Source of the DNA: an uncultured Candidatus Melainabacteria bacterium
GTDB taxonomy: Bacteria > Cyanobacteriota > Vampirovibrionia > Gastranaerophilales > Gastranaerophilaceae
Direction of reading: 5' to 3'
DNA: 6,917 nucleotides
Assembly: GCA_934675225.1 (NCBI GenBank)
Contig: CAKUQA010000068.1
Location: 1 to 6,917, forward strand
The translations under genes and the position numbers were made by a program. Within the stretch, counting starts at the first letter, position 1; the number at the start of each line of letters is the position of its first letter. Shown here one piece after another: positions 1-5,306 of the stretch. The notes under the pieces are model-generated. The model saw nothing but the letters and a program-made list of their open reading frames with translations. It was not told the DNA's origin and did no database searches.

Positions 1-1428
1 CCGTCATTATCTTTGATTTTGTTGGGAGGAGTTGGAGGACCGTTTCACAGTGCAACAGTAGCTGTATTTTCTAAACTTATTCCAAATCTAAAAGACAAAT
101 TATCCGATGATGTGAATAAACTTTATTCTACGTTTATGACAGCAACAACAATATTTTTCTTAATTCTTTCTGTCATAATGTTTATTTTCCCAAAACAAAT
201 TATGGGATTAATAATTTCAAGTGGTTCTGCTGATATGATTAGTCTTGCTGCTGAACATTTGAAAATAATGACACCTTTGTTGGTAATCGGAGGAATTGTC
301 GGAATTTATTATGGAATTTTAATTATTTATAAACAATTTATGCTTCCAAATTTATCTCCGATAATTATGAGTGCGGCAATAATTGGGGTTGTTGTTGCAG
401 CTGCTCCGAATGACCAAAAAGGTTATGCATTGGCTTGGGCGACAACAATTGGTGCAATATTGCAACTTGTAATACAGTATCCAAATGTTAGAAAACTGGG
501 CTTTTTATGGAAACCGAATTTCCAATTTACAAATAATCCGAATTTTAAAGAAATTATGGAACTTTTGTTCCCTGCAATATTGAGTTCTACGGTTGGACAA
601 ATTCATATTTATGTTGATATGTTTTTTACATCCTCAATCTCGGAAGGTGCTTGGACTGCAATTGGGTATGCAAACAGAGTTTTTCAATTCCCCGTTGGAA
701 TTTTAGTAACGGCATTTCTTGTACCTCTTTTTCCTATTTTTGCAAGACTGGTTGCAGATAATGATTTAGATGGAATTAAAACTTATTTTAACAAGGGGGT
801 TGGTGTTTTATTTTTTGCAGCTATCCCGATTATTATTGGAATTTTGACAGTTGGAACAGATGCTGTAAGATTGATTTTTGAACGTGGAGCATTTGATGCA
901 AACGCTACATTTATGGTAACAGAGGCTCTTTGGTTCCTGTCTGTTTCAATATTGCCGTATGTATTCAGGGATTCAATAACTAGAGTTTATTATTCTTTTA
1001 ATGATTCAAAAACTCCATTTATAGTTGCTTTTTCATCAATTGTTTTAAAATATCTTTTAAACGTAATTTTTATAAGCAAATTGCACATGGGTATAGGAGG
1101 AATAACTTTATCAACTTCATTAGTGACATTATTTAATGCTTGTGTTCTTGGTGCATTAATTTATAAAAAAGTAAAAATGGATTATAAAAGTTTATTTACA
1201 AACCTTTTAAAAATGTGTGTTGCCGGAGGTATTACAATTTGTGCTTGTTATATGACAGCACTTGGATTTGATAAATTTATTCATTTGCCAAAAGCTCTAT
1301 TTGAAATAACTAAAATCTCCTCTGTTGGAATAATTTGTTTAGTTATTTATATAGCATTAAATCTTTTATTCAAAATGGAATATGCAAAAGAGTTAAGTGA
1401 CAGATTAATGAATAAATTAAGAAAATAA
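1..1428 (+). CDS. murJ: Lipid II flippase MurJ (5'-truncated by window edge)
   Basis: This is an integral membrane protein of the MOP/MATE-like superfamily that moves lipid II across the cytoplasmic membrane for peptidoglycan synthesis. The frame is open from base 1 (P-S-L-S-L-I), so the true start lies upstream; the TTG at 13 is inside the gene. About 475 residues are visible against roughly 510-540 in the family, so the missing part is the first helix region. Visible landmarks, counted from the first codon: GGVGGPFHSA at about 9-18, the NR...FPVG stretch at about 225-233 (the family's NR-yQ-P-G helix), FERGAF at about 293-298, and YYSFNDSKTP at about 330-339, matching the fYa-gDtktP motif. 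Many hydrophobic helices run to the C-terminus, which ends in a short basic tail. The TAA stop lies 15 bases before tsaC, suggesting one operon. The family call is firm; lipid II transport is established for the family and not shown here. Confidence 0.93.
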   Translation, partial: PSLSLILLGGVGGPFHSATVAVFSKLIPNLKDKLSDDVNKLYSTFMTATTIFFLILSVIMFIFPKQIMGLIISSGSADMISLAAEHLKIMTPLLVIGGIVGIYYGILIIYKQFMLPNLSPIIMSAAIIGVVVAAAPNDQKGYALAWATTIGAILQLVIQYPNVRKLGFLWKPNFQFTNNPNFKEIMELLFPAILSSTVGQIHIYVDMFFTSSISEGAWTAIGYANRVFQFPVGILVTAFLVPLFPIFARLVADNDLDGIKTYFNKGVGVLFFAAIPIIIGILTVGTDAVRLIFERGAFDANATFMVTEALWFLSVSILPYVFRDSITRVYYSFNDSKTPFIVAFSSIVLKYLLNVIFISKLHMGIGGITLSTSLVTLFNACVLGALIYKKVKMDYKSLFTNLLKMCVAGGITICACYMTALGFDKFIHLPKALFEITKISSVGIICLVIYIALNLLFKMEYAKELSDRLMNKLRK

Positions 1429-1430
1429 AA

Positions 1431-1435
1431 AAGGA
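1431..1435 (+). promoter_or_regulatory. Shine-Dalgarno site of tsaC
   Basis: AAGGA 8 bases before the ATG at 1444, in the 15-base murJ-tsaC gap. It fixes the tsaC start and shows that this genome uses Shine-Dalgarno initiation for genes inside an operon. Confidence 0.75.
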
Positions 1436-1443
1436 AATTTTTT

Positions 1444-2040
1444 ATGATTATACAAGATGCAGAAAAGATTAAAAATGTTTTAGAGAATGATGGGGTAATT
1501 GATTATGTTACGGATACTGTCTGGGGATTGGGATGCTTGCCGAATTCTGAAAAAGCAGTAAAGAAGATTTACGAAATTAAAAAGCGTGAGTCTCAAAAAC
1601 CATTAATACTAATGTCAAATGAAACATATAATCTTTTGGAATATGTGAAGCCTATACCAAAAGTTGGTTGTAAATTAATCAAAAAATACTTCCCCGGAGC
1701 TTTAACAATTGTGACAGAAAAAAGTGATAAAACTCCATATTATATGACCTCAAATATGGAAACTGTTGGAATTAGAGTCCCTGATAATGAGGTATTTAAA
1801 GAAATATGTGAAATTACTCCAAATCATGTTTTGGCTACAACAAGTGCCAATCTTTCACACCAACCATCTGCAAAAACTTATGAGCAAGCAATAGAAAATA
1901 TGTCTGAACTTGCAGACTTAGTAATTCCTGATTACGGGTACACTTGCAAAGGACTGGAATCAACAGTAGTCGGTGTGTTTGGTAATGAACTCCGAATTTT
2001 CCGTCAAGGTGCTATAGATATTGATATAGAGAACTTATAA
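1444..2040 (+). CDS. tsaC: Threonylcarbamoyl-AMP synthase (TsaC/YrdC, Sua5-YciO-YrdC family)
   Basis: Makes L-threonylcarbamoyladenylate from L-threonine, bicarbonate and ATP, the first step of t6A37 modification of ANN-decoding tRNAs in the cytoplasm; the TsaB/TsaD complex does the transfer. At 198 residues it is a YrdC domain alone, like TsaC, without the C-terminal Sua5 domain (about 340 residues). Motifs in order: TDTVWGLG (23-30), KKR with K46 and R48 followed by KPL (52-54), PGALTIV (84-90), GIRVPD (109-114), TSAN (133-136), STVV (173-176) and the RIFRQGAI ending (184-191). These include the conserved Lys-Arg-Ser-Asn set. The start is the ATG with AAGGA at 1431-1435, 8 bases upstream. 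It follows murJ by 15 bases with no promoter seen, so it is probably co-transcribed. YciO-type relatives of less certain role share the fold, but the complete motif set favours TsaC. Confidence 0.93.
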   Translation: MIIQDAEKIKNVLENDGVIDYVTDTVWGLGCLPNSEKAVKKIYEIKKRESQKPLILMSNETYNLLEYVKPIPKVGCKLIKKYFPGALTIVTEKSDKTPYYMTSNMETVGIRVPDNEVFKEICEITPNHVLATTSANLSHQPSAKTYEQAIENMSELADLVIPDYGYTCKGLESTVVGVFGNELRIFRQGAIDIDIENL

Positions 2041-2083
2041 GTATCCAAAAATATGATTATTATATAGACTCATAAGTAATCTG

Positions 2084-2111
2084 TTGAAAATTTGAAAAAA
2101 AATGTTATAAT
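2084..2111 (+). promoter_or_regulatory. Sigma70-like promoter of the MNT/HEPN module, extended -10
   Basis: TTGAAA (2084-2089), a 16-base spacer, then TATAAT (2106-2111) preceded by TG one base upstream (2103-2104), i.e. an extended -10. The -10 is a perfect consensus. Six bases separate it from the ATG at 2118, so the expected start of transcription falls on or beside the A of the start codon. No Shine-Dalgarno lies between the -10 and the ATG. The module therefore appears to be transcribed separately from murJ-tsaC, and its first gene from a leaderless mRNA. Confidence 0.72.
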
Positions 2112-2117
2112 AGCAAT

Positions 2118-2432
2118 ATGAAAAATATTGATAAGATTATATTGCGCTTAAATAAATCAATAAAAAGTTTGTTTTCTGATTTTAATGGGATTTATTTATA
2201 TGGGTCTTATGCGACTGATAATGCTAACAAAGAAAGTGATATTGATGTTGTTGCATTATTTAAGACAGATTTAACAAGAGAGAAAAGAATGGACTTGTGG
2301 TCATTAGTTGGAGCATTAGAAGCTGAAATGAATGTTACCTTGGATTTACATCCGATGACTATTATTGAACTTAAACGTAATCCAATTTATTATGAGCAAG
2401 TTGTAGATAAGGGTATTTATTATGGAGTTTGA
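2118..2432 (+). CDS. MNT-type minimal nucleotidyltransferase, probable antitoxin of an MNT/HEPN pair
   Basis: A 104-residue protein of the minimal nucleotidyltransferase (DNA polymerase beta-like) fold. The catalytic signature GSX10DXD is complete: G29-S30, ten residues, D41 and D43; D76 in LDLH is a good candidate for the third acidic residue. In the studied MntA/HepT pair, MntA transfers AMP from ATP to a tyrosine of the HEPN toxin and silences it; that role is inferred here from the pairing. The start at 2118 leaves a normal N-terminal helix before GS, and the next Met (58) lies beyond the active site, so no downstream start is possible. No Shine-Dalgarno precedes it, while a consensus -10 ends 6 bases upstream. 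Its stop overlaps the HEPN start by 11 bases. The pair sits as an accessory unit between tsaC and the opposing lipA. A housekeeping transferase is unlikely at this size. Confidence 0.88.
   Translation: MKNIDKIILRLNKSIKSLFSDFNGIYLYGSYATDNANKESDIDVVALFKTDLTREKRMDLWSLVGALEAEMNVTLDLHPMTIIELKRNPIYYEQVVDKGIYYGV
2409..2413 (+). promoter_or_regulatory. Shine-Dalgarno site of the HEPN gene inside the MNT gene
   Basis: AAGGG, 8 bases before the ATG at 2422, lying within the MNT coding sequence. It decides the HEPN start and, with the 11-base overlap, suggests translational coupling of the two genes. Confidence 0.65.
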
Positions 2433-2817
2433 TAAGCAAATACTTGTTGATAATGCAATATTAAAATCTAACGATGCAATAAAAGCTGCAAAATATAATT
2501 TTGAACAGGGTTTTTATTCTACTTGTCAAAACAGATTGTATTATGCCATTTTTTATATCGTTACAGCATTAGCTTATAAAAATAATTTTATAACTTCCAA
2601 ACATTCTCAATTGATGGGATGGTTTAATAAAAAATATATTTATGAAAATAAGATTTTTGGTAATAGATTATTGCAAATATATAAAGAAGCTTTTACAAAT
2701 AGACAAAAATCAGATTATGATTTTACTTATATTGTAACTAAAGAAGATTTGCATTTATCAATTCAAGAAACAGAAGAATTTGTTAATACTGTAGAAAACT
2801 ATTTAAAAACAATATAA
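2422..2817 (+). CDS. HEPN domain protein (UPF0332-like), probable toxin partner of the MNT protein
   Basis: A 131-residue all-helical HEPN domain. The recognisable UPF0332-like pattern is C35-QNRLYYAIFY (N37, R38, Y40, Y41) in the second helix, S59-K60-H61 in the third, a long helix, then NRQKSDYDF (R94, D98, Y99) and a final helix ending in ENYLKTI. HEPN proteins paired with MNT are often RNases with an RX4-6H site, neutralised by AMPylation from the MNT partner. Here the corresponding arginine, R94, is followed by X4 and tyrosine (Y99) with no histidine in range. RNase activity is therefore not assured, and Y99 is a possible modification site. The gene overlaps mnt by 11 bases and has its own Shine-Dalgarno. 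Its stop is 4 bases from the lipA stop, with no terminator between. The family call is good; the toxin role is inference. Confidence 0.85.
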   Translation: MEFDKQILVDNAILKSNDAIKAAKYNFEQGFYSTCQNRLYYAIFYIVTALAYKNNFITSKHSQLMGWFNKKYIYENKIFGNRLLQIYKEAFTNRQKSDYDFTYIVTKEDLHLSIQETEEFVNTVENYLKTI

Positions 2818-2821
2818 ACTT

Positions 2822-3664
2822 TTAAACCAATTCTGCAGCTCTATAAGAACTTCTTACTAAAGGACCGATTTGATAATTTTTTATACCAACTTTTTGAGCT
2901 ATTGCTCTTAATTTATCGTATTCTTCCGAAGTGTAATATTTGGCAACTTCAAAATGTTGTTTGGATGGTTGAATGTATTGACCGATTGTAACAATATCAC
3001 AGCCAACATTTTTTAAATCAATAAGAGTTTGTTCAATTTGCTCAAATGTTTCTCCAAGCCCTATAATAAGTCCTGATTTCGTTAAAATATCACTATTATT
3101 TTTTACATATTTCAAAACATTTAGTGAACATTCATAATTACCTTGCGGACGAACAGTTTTAAAAATATCTCTTACAGCTTCAATGTTGTGGTTAAATACA
3201 TTGGGATGAGCTTTTATTATTATATCAAGACAAGAAGTATTACCTTTGAAATCTGGGGTTAAAATTTCTATTTTGGTATCAGGACAAATTTTTCTTATCT
3301 CATAAATACAATTTGCAAAATGTTCAGCTCCTCCATCAGGCAAATCGTCTCGTGTTACAGAGGTTATTACGGCGTATTTTAGTCCTAAAGCACTAATTGC
3401 TTCTGCAACATGTTTCGGTTCGTCGATATCCAAAGGTTCAGGCTTGGCACATGAAATATTACAATATTTGCAATTTCTAGTACAATCATTCCCCATAATT
3501 AAAAAAGTTGCTGTATTCTTTGTATAGCATTCATTTTTATTAGGACAGCGAGCGTTTTCGCAAACCGTGTTCAAACATTTTGTTTTTAAAATTTTTCTAA
3601 CGGTACGCGTTTTATCTGTATCTATAATTGGTCTTTTTAAATAGTCAGGTAATCTTCTTTGCAT
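2822..3664 (-). CDS. lipA: Lipoyl synthase LipA (radical SAM)
   Basis: Inserts two sulfurs into octanoyl groups on lipoyl-domain proteins (E2 subunits, GcvH), using S-adenosylmethionine and two 4Fe-4S clusters, in the cytoplasm. All diagnostic motifs are present: auxiliary cluster CX4CX5C (C35, C40, C46), radical SAM CX3CX2C (C61, C65, C68), TSVTRDDLPDGGAEHF (101-116), NHNIE (158-162), GLGET (202-206) and the C-terminal RSSY (271-274), whose serine binds the auxiliary cluster. The length of 280 is slightly short but within the family range. The ATG at 3664 is favoured because MQRRLPDYLKRP gives a normal N-terminus. It has no Shine-Dalgarno, and a TATAAT box lies 7 bases upstream, so a leaderless mRNA is predicted. 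It diverges from a small exported-protein gene and converges on the HEPN gene. No lipB or lplA is visible in the window. Confidence 0.97.
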   Translation of the reverse strand: MQRRLPDYLKRPIIDTDKTRTVRKILKTKCLNTVCENARCPNKNECYTKNTATFLIMGNDCTRNCKYCNISCAKPEPLDIDEPKHVAEAISALGLKYAVITSVTRDDLPDGGAEHFANCIYEIRKICPDTKIEILTPDFKGNTSCLDIIIKAHPNVFNHNIEAVRDIFKTVRPQGNYECSLNVLKYVKNNSDILTKSGLIIGLGETFEQIEQTLIDLKNVGCDIVTIGQYIQPSKQHFEVAKYYTSEEYDKLRAIAQKVGIKNYQIGPLVRSSYRAAELV

Positions 3665-3671
3665 ATTTTAC

Positions 3672-3699
3672 ATTATATAGCAAAAATATTGATTTTCAT
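3672..3699 (-). promoter_or_regulatory. Sigma70-like promoter of lipA, at the start codon
   Basis: On the minus strand, TATAAT at 3677-3672 is followed by seven bases (GTAAAAT) and then the lipA ATG. The -35 is weak, ATGAAA at 3699-3694, with a 16-base spacer. The expected transcription start is at or within a base or two of the ATG, and no Shine-Dalgarno is present. The -35 abuts and shares one base with the -35 of the opposing promoter. Confidence 0.6.
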
Positions 3700-3717
3700 G
3701 ACTTAAAACAGTATAAT
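3689..3717 (+). promoter_or_regulatory. Sigma70-like promoter of the small exported-protein gene
   Basis: TTGATT (3689-3694), a 17-base spacer, then TATAAT (3712-3717). Transcription should start near 3724, leaving a leader of about 38 bases that carries AAGGAAG at 3746-3752 before the ATG at 3762. The nine bases TATAATGTA (3712-3720) are the exact inverted copy of the lipA -10 region (3669-3677). Confidence 0.65.
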
Positions 3718-3745
3718 GTAATTAAAATACGTATTACAACTTAAA

Positions 3746-3752
3746 AAGGAAG
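3746..3752 (+). promoter_or_regulatory. Shine-Dalgarno site of the small exported-protein gene
   Basis: AAGGAAG with about 9 bases to the ATG at 3762. It selects this frame over the overlapping frame beginning at 3799, which has no such site. Confidence 0.75.
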
Positions 3753-3761
3753 TGCAAATTT

Positions 3762-4004
3762 ATGAAAAAATTAATGACAATTTTATGCTTGTTGTGTTTT
3801 GCAGGATGTGCTTATGCAGAAGTTTATGAAATTCCTGGTTCTAGAGTTGAAACAACTACAGAAGTTCAGGTATCACAGGATGGCACTAAACAAGTTAGTG
3901 ACACAAAAGTTAAAAGAAAAAGACTTTTCCGCCACAGAGACCAAAATCCGACAAATACATACTGGAATTTTGGTAAAGTTCCATTCTGGACAGGTTCTAT
4001 CTAA
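3762..4004 (+). CDS. Small exported protein of unknown function
   Basis: An 80-residue protein I do not recognise. It has a clear signal peptide: KK at 2-3, a hydrophobic core MTILCLLCFAG, and A17-Y18-A19 before E20, a good signal peptidase I site. FAGC ending at C16 is also close to a lipobox (F instead of the usual L at -3), so a lipoprotein cannot be ruled out. The mature part of about 61 residues has a Thr/Val-rich beta-like stretch (29-50), a basic patch KVKRKRLFRHR (49-59) and an aromatic tail (Y67-W68-N69-F70, F75-W76). It is supported as a real gene by the promoter at 3689-3717, Shine-Dalgarno AAGGAAG (3746-3752) and the signal peptide. Its last 8 bases overlap the lpd 3' end on the other strand. 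No function can be assigned; the basic patch could contact the envelope or nucleic acid. Confidence 0.8.
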   Translation: MKKLMTILCLLCFAGCAYAEVYEIPGSRVETTTEVQVSQDGTKQVSDTKVKRKRLFRHRDQNPTNTYWNFGKVPFWTGSI

Positions 4005-5247
4005 ACAAACATTCAAAAATACCTTCCGAATATGTTGGATGGGCAAAACAAACTTTTTTTAAATCATCAATCGCTATGTTATTTTGCATAGCGATTGTTA
4101 TTTCTTGAATTAAAGCTGCAGCTTCCTTCGAAACAATATGCGCTCCAACGATTTTACCTTCTTGAGAAAGTATTTTAATAAATCCGTCTGTGCAGTTATC
4201 ACAATGCGATTTCCCTAAAGCGGAAATAAGTATATTTGATTTGTGGTAACTTCCGGCTTTTAGGTCTTGTTCTCGTTTCCCAATCCAAGCAATTTCAGGA
4301 TTGCCGTAAACAACAGATGGTACAAGTGTTTTATTAAATTCTATGTTTGAAATTTCTTCAACTGCTTGTTTTACTGCAAAATGTGCAAGTTGAATTTTTC
4401 CACATGCATCACCTATGCATATATCACAGTTTTCAATAGGTTGAGGAGTTCTGCCGGTTGCTAAAAGAACAAGTTCCGGAGTTAAAATTTCTCCTGTTTT
4501 TAAAACTACATTATTGTTCTCAATTTTTTCAACTCCATTTGAAGTATAAAATTTTATTTTTTTAGTTTTGAAAATACGCTCAACTCTTTTTGATACCTCA
4601 ATATCTGCCAATGGTAAAAGATGTTCTGCCATTTCAACAACAGTAACTTCTACATCAAATGCTGATAAAATTCTTGCCCACTCTATTCCTATTGCTCCGG
4701 AACCTATTATTACGATACTTTTTGGTAAGGTTTTTAAATTTAAAATATCGTCAGAAGAAAGAATAAATTTATGGTCAAATCTTAAACCTTCAAAGTCTCG
4801 AGGTTTAGAACCTGTAGCAACAATTACTTTTCTACATTGGAAAGTTTCTCCGTTTGCTATTATAATATTTTCTTGTTCATTTGGTGAGTTATTCGGGTGT
4901 ATGTTTGCTTCTGCATTAATAACAACAACTCCTGCGTTTTTCAATGAAAGTTCTAATGATTTTCTTAATTTTTCTACCACTTTATCTTTTCTTTCGACAA
5001 CTTTTGAATAGTCAAAAGAAAAATTTTCTGCAGAAATTCCAATATCAGCTGCTGATTTCATTTCTTCATAAAGTTCTGCGGAATGTAATATTGCTTTTGT
5101 TGGAATGCATCCCCTATTCAAACAAACTCCACCAACTTTGTCTTTTTCAAATAAAACAACAGAAAGTCCTTTTGCTCTAGCTTGGAAAGCTGCTGTGTAA
5201 CCGGCAGGGCCGCCACCTATTATTCCTAAATCAAATTGTTGTGTCAT
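3997..5247 (-). CDS. lpd: Dihydrolipoamide dehydrogenase-like flavoprotein (short form)
   Basis: An FAD- and NAD-dependent pyridine nucleotide-disulfide oxidoreductase that reoxidises dihydrolipoyl groups of 2-oxoacid dehydrogenases or the glycine cleavage system. Seen in order: the FAD-binding GGGPAG (11-16), redox pair GGVCLNRGCIPTK with C42 and C47 (39-51), ATGS (144-147), NAD-binding GSGAIGIEWA (182-191), ATGR (263-266), IGD (278-280) with LAH (287-289), the dimerisation domain from about VPSVVYGNPEIAWIG (309-323), and the catalytic His-Glu pair H403/E408 in HPTYSE. At 416 residues it is short (450-475 is usual). Only 12 residues separate GR from GD, against 38 in E. coli Lpd, so a beta-strand segment is missing. 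It also has CXXC pairs at 274-277 and 349-352. Shine-Dalgarno GAGGTG lies 10 bases before the ATG. It follows alr by 59 bases. Mercuric or glutathione reductase are less likely because of the CLNRGC active site. Confidence 0.9.
   Translation of the reverse strand: MTQQFDLGIIGGGPAGYTAAFQARAKGLSVVLFEKDKVGGVCLNRGCIPTKAILHSAELYEEMKSAADIGISAENFSFDYSKVVERKDKVVEKLRKSLELSLKNAGVVVINAEANIHPNNSPNEQENIIIANGETFQCRKVIVATGSKPRDFEGLRFDHKFILSSDDILNLKTLPKSIVIIGSGAIGIEWARILSAFDVEVTVVEMAEHLLPLADIEVSKRVERIFKTKKIKFYTSNGVEKIENNNVVLKTGEILTPELVLLATGRTPQPIENCDICIGDACGKIQLAHFAVKQAVEEISNIEFNKTLVPSVVYGNPEIAWIGKREQDLKAGSYHKSNILISALGKSHCDNCTDGFIKILSQEGKIVGAHIVSKEAAALIQEITIAMQNNIAIDDLKKVCFAHPTYSEGIFECLFR
4068..4106 (+). terminator. 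Possible intrinsic terminator for the small exported-protein gene, inside lpd
   Basis: A perfect 11-bp inverted repeat, CAATCGCTATG (4068-4078) and CATAGCGATTG (4087-4097) with an 8-base loop, is followed on the plus strand by TTATTTCTT (4098-4106). It begins 64 bases after the small gene's stop. The stem has only five G-C pairs and the T-tract is interrupted, so termination would be moderate. On the minus strand no T-tract follows. It codes for T-I-A-M-Q-N-N-I-A-I-D in Lpd, so the symmetry could also be coincidental. Confidence 0.45.
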
Positions 5248-5257
5248 AAATTGTTAA

Positions 5258-5263
5258 CACCTC
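5258..5263 (-). promoter_or_regulatory. Shine-Dalgarno site of lpd
   Basis: GAGGTG on the minus strand, 10 bases before the lpd ATG at 5247. It supports this start and marks lpd as a Shine-Dalgarno-initiated internal operon gene, unlike alr in front of it. Confidence 0.7.
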
Positions 5264-5271
5264 GTTTTATT

Positions 5272-5292
5272 ATTCTCGCAAGGGACGAGTAT
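5272..5292 (-). other. Hairpin in the alr-lpd spacer
   Basis: On the minus strand ATACTCG (5292-5286), loop TCCCTTG and CGAGAAT (5278-5272) form a 7-bp stem with one mismatch, between the alr stop and the lpd start. No T-run follows on either strand, so it does not look like a terminator. The CTCGT arm could instead pair with the ACGAG that overlaps the lpd Shine-Dalgarno, which would give two exclusive pairings. Confidence 0.35.
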
Positions 5293-5306
5293 TCTAACTT
5301 AATATT

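Larger units (their letters stand above)
3669..3720. repeat. 9-bp inverted repeat carrying the two divergent -10 boxes
   Basis: TACATTATA (3669-3677) and TATAATGTA (3712-3720) are perfect reverse complements separated by 34 bases. Each contains the -10 box of one of the two divergent promoters, so the region is nearly symmetric about 3694-3695. It may simply reflect two good -10 boxes, or be a shared regulator site. Confidence 0.6.

Noticed and set aside
13..15. TTG as the start codon of murJ
   Set aside because: The frame is open to base 1 and the protein would lack the family's first helix; the gene simply begins outside the window.
2033..2042. Palindrome ACTTATAAGT at the tsaC end as a terminator
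   Set aside because: Too short, AT-rich, no loop and no T-tract follows.
2084..2097. TTGAAA occurring twice (2084 and 2092) as a regulatory repeat
   Set aside because: Only the first is correctly spaced from the -10; the second is chance in A/T-rich sequence.
3799..4062. Overlapping plus-strand reading frame of 87 codons
   Set aside because: It lies in another frame of the small exported-protein gene and the lpd end, has no Shine-Dalgarno, and no signal peptide or family resemblance.
4568..5011. Plus-strand reading frame of 147 codons antisense to lpd
   Set aside because: The opposite strand carries clear Lpd motifs across the whole stretch; the frame is low-complexity Ser/Thr/Ile-rich and has no ribosome site.
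4944..5180. Second plus-strand reading frame antisense to the lpd 5' part
   Set aside because: Covers the CLNRGC and FAD-motif coding region of lpd and has Leu/Phe-rich shadow composition.
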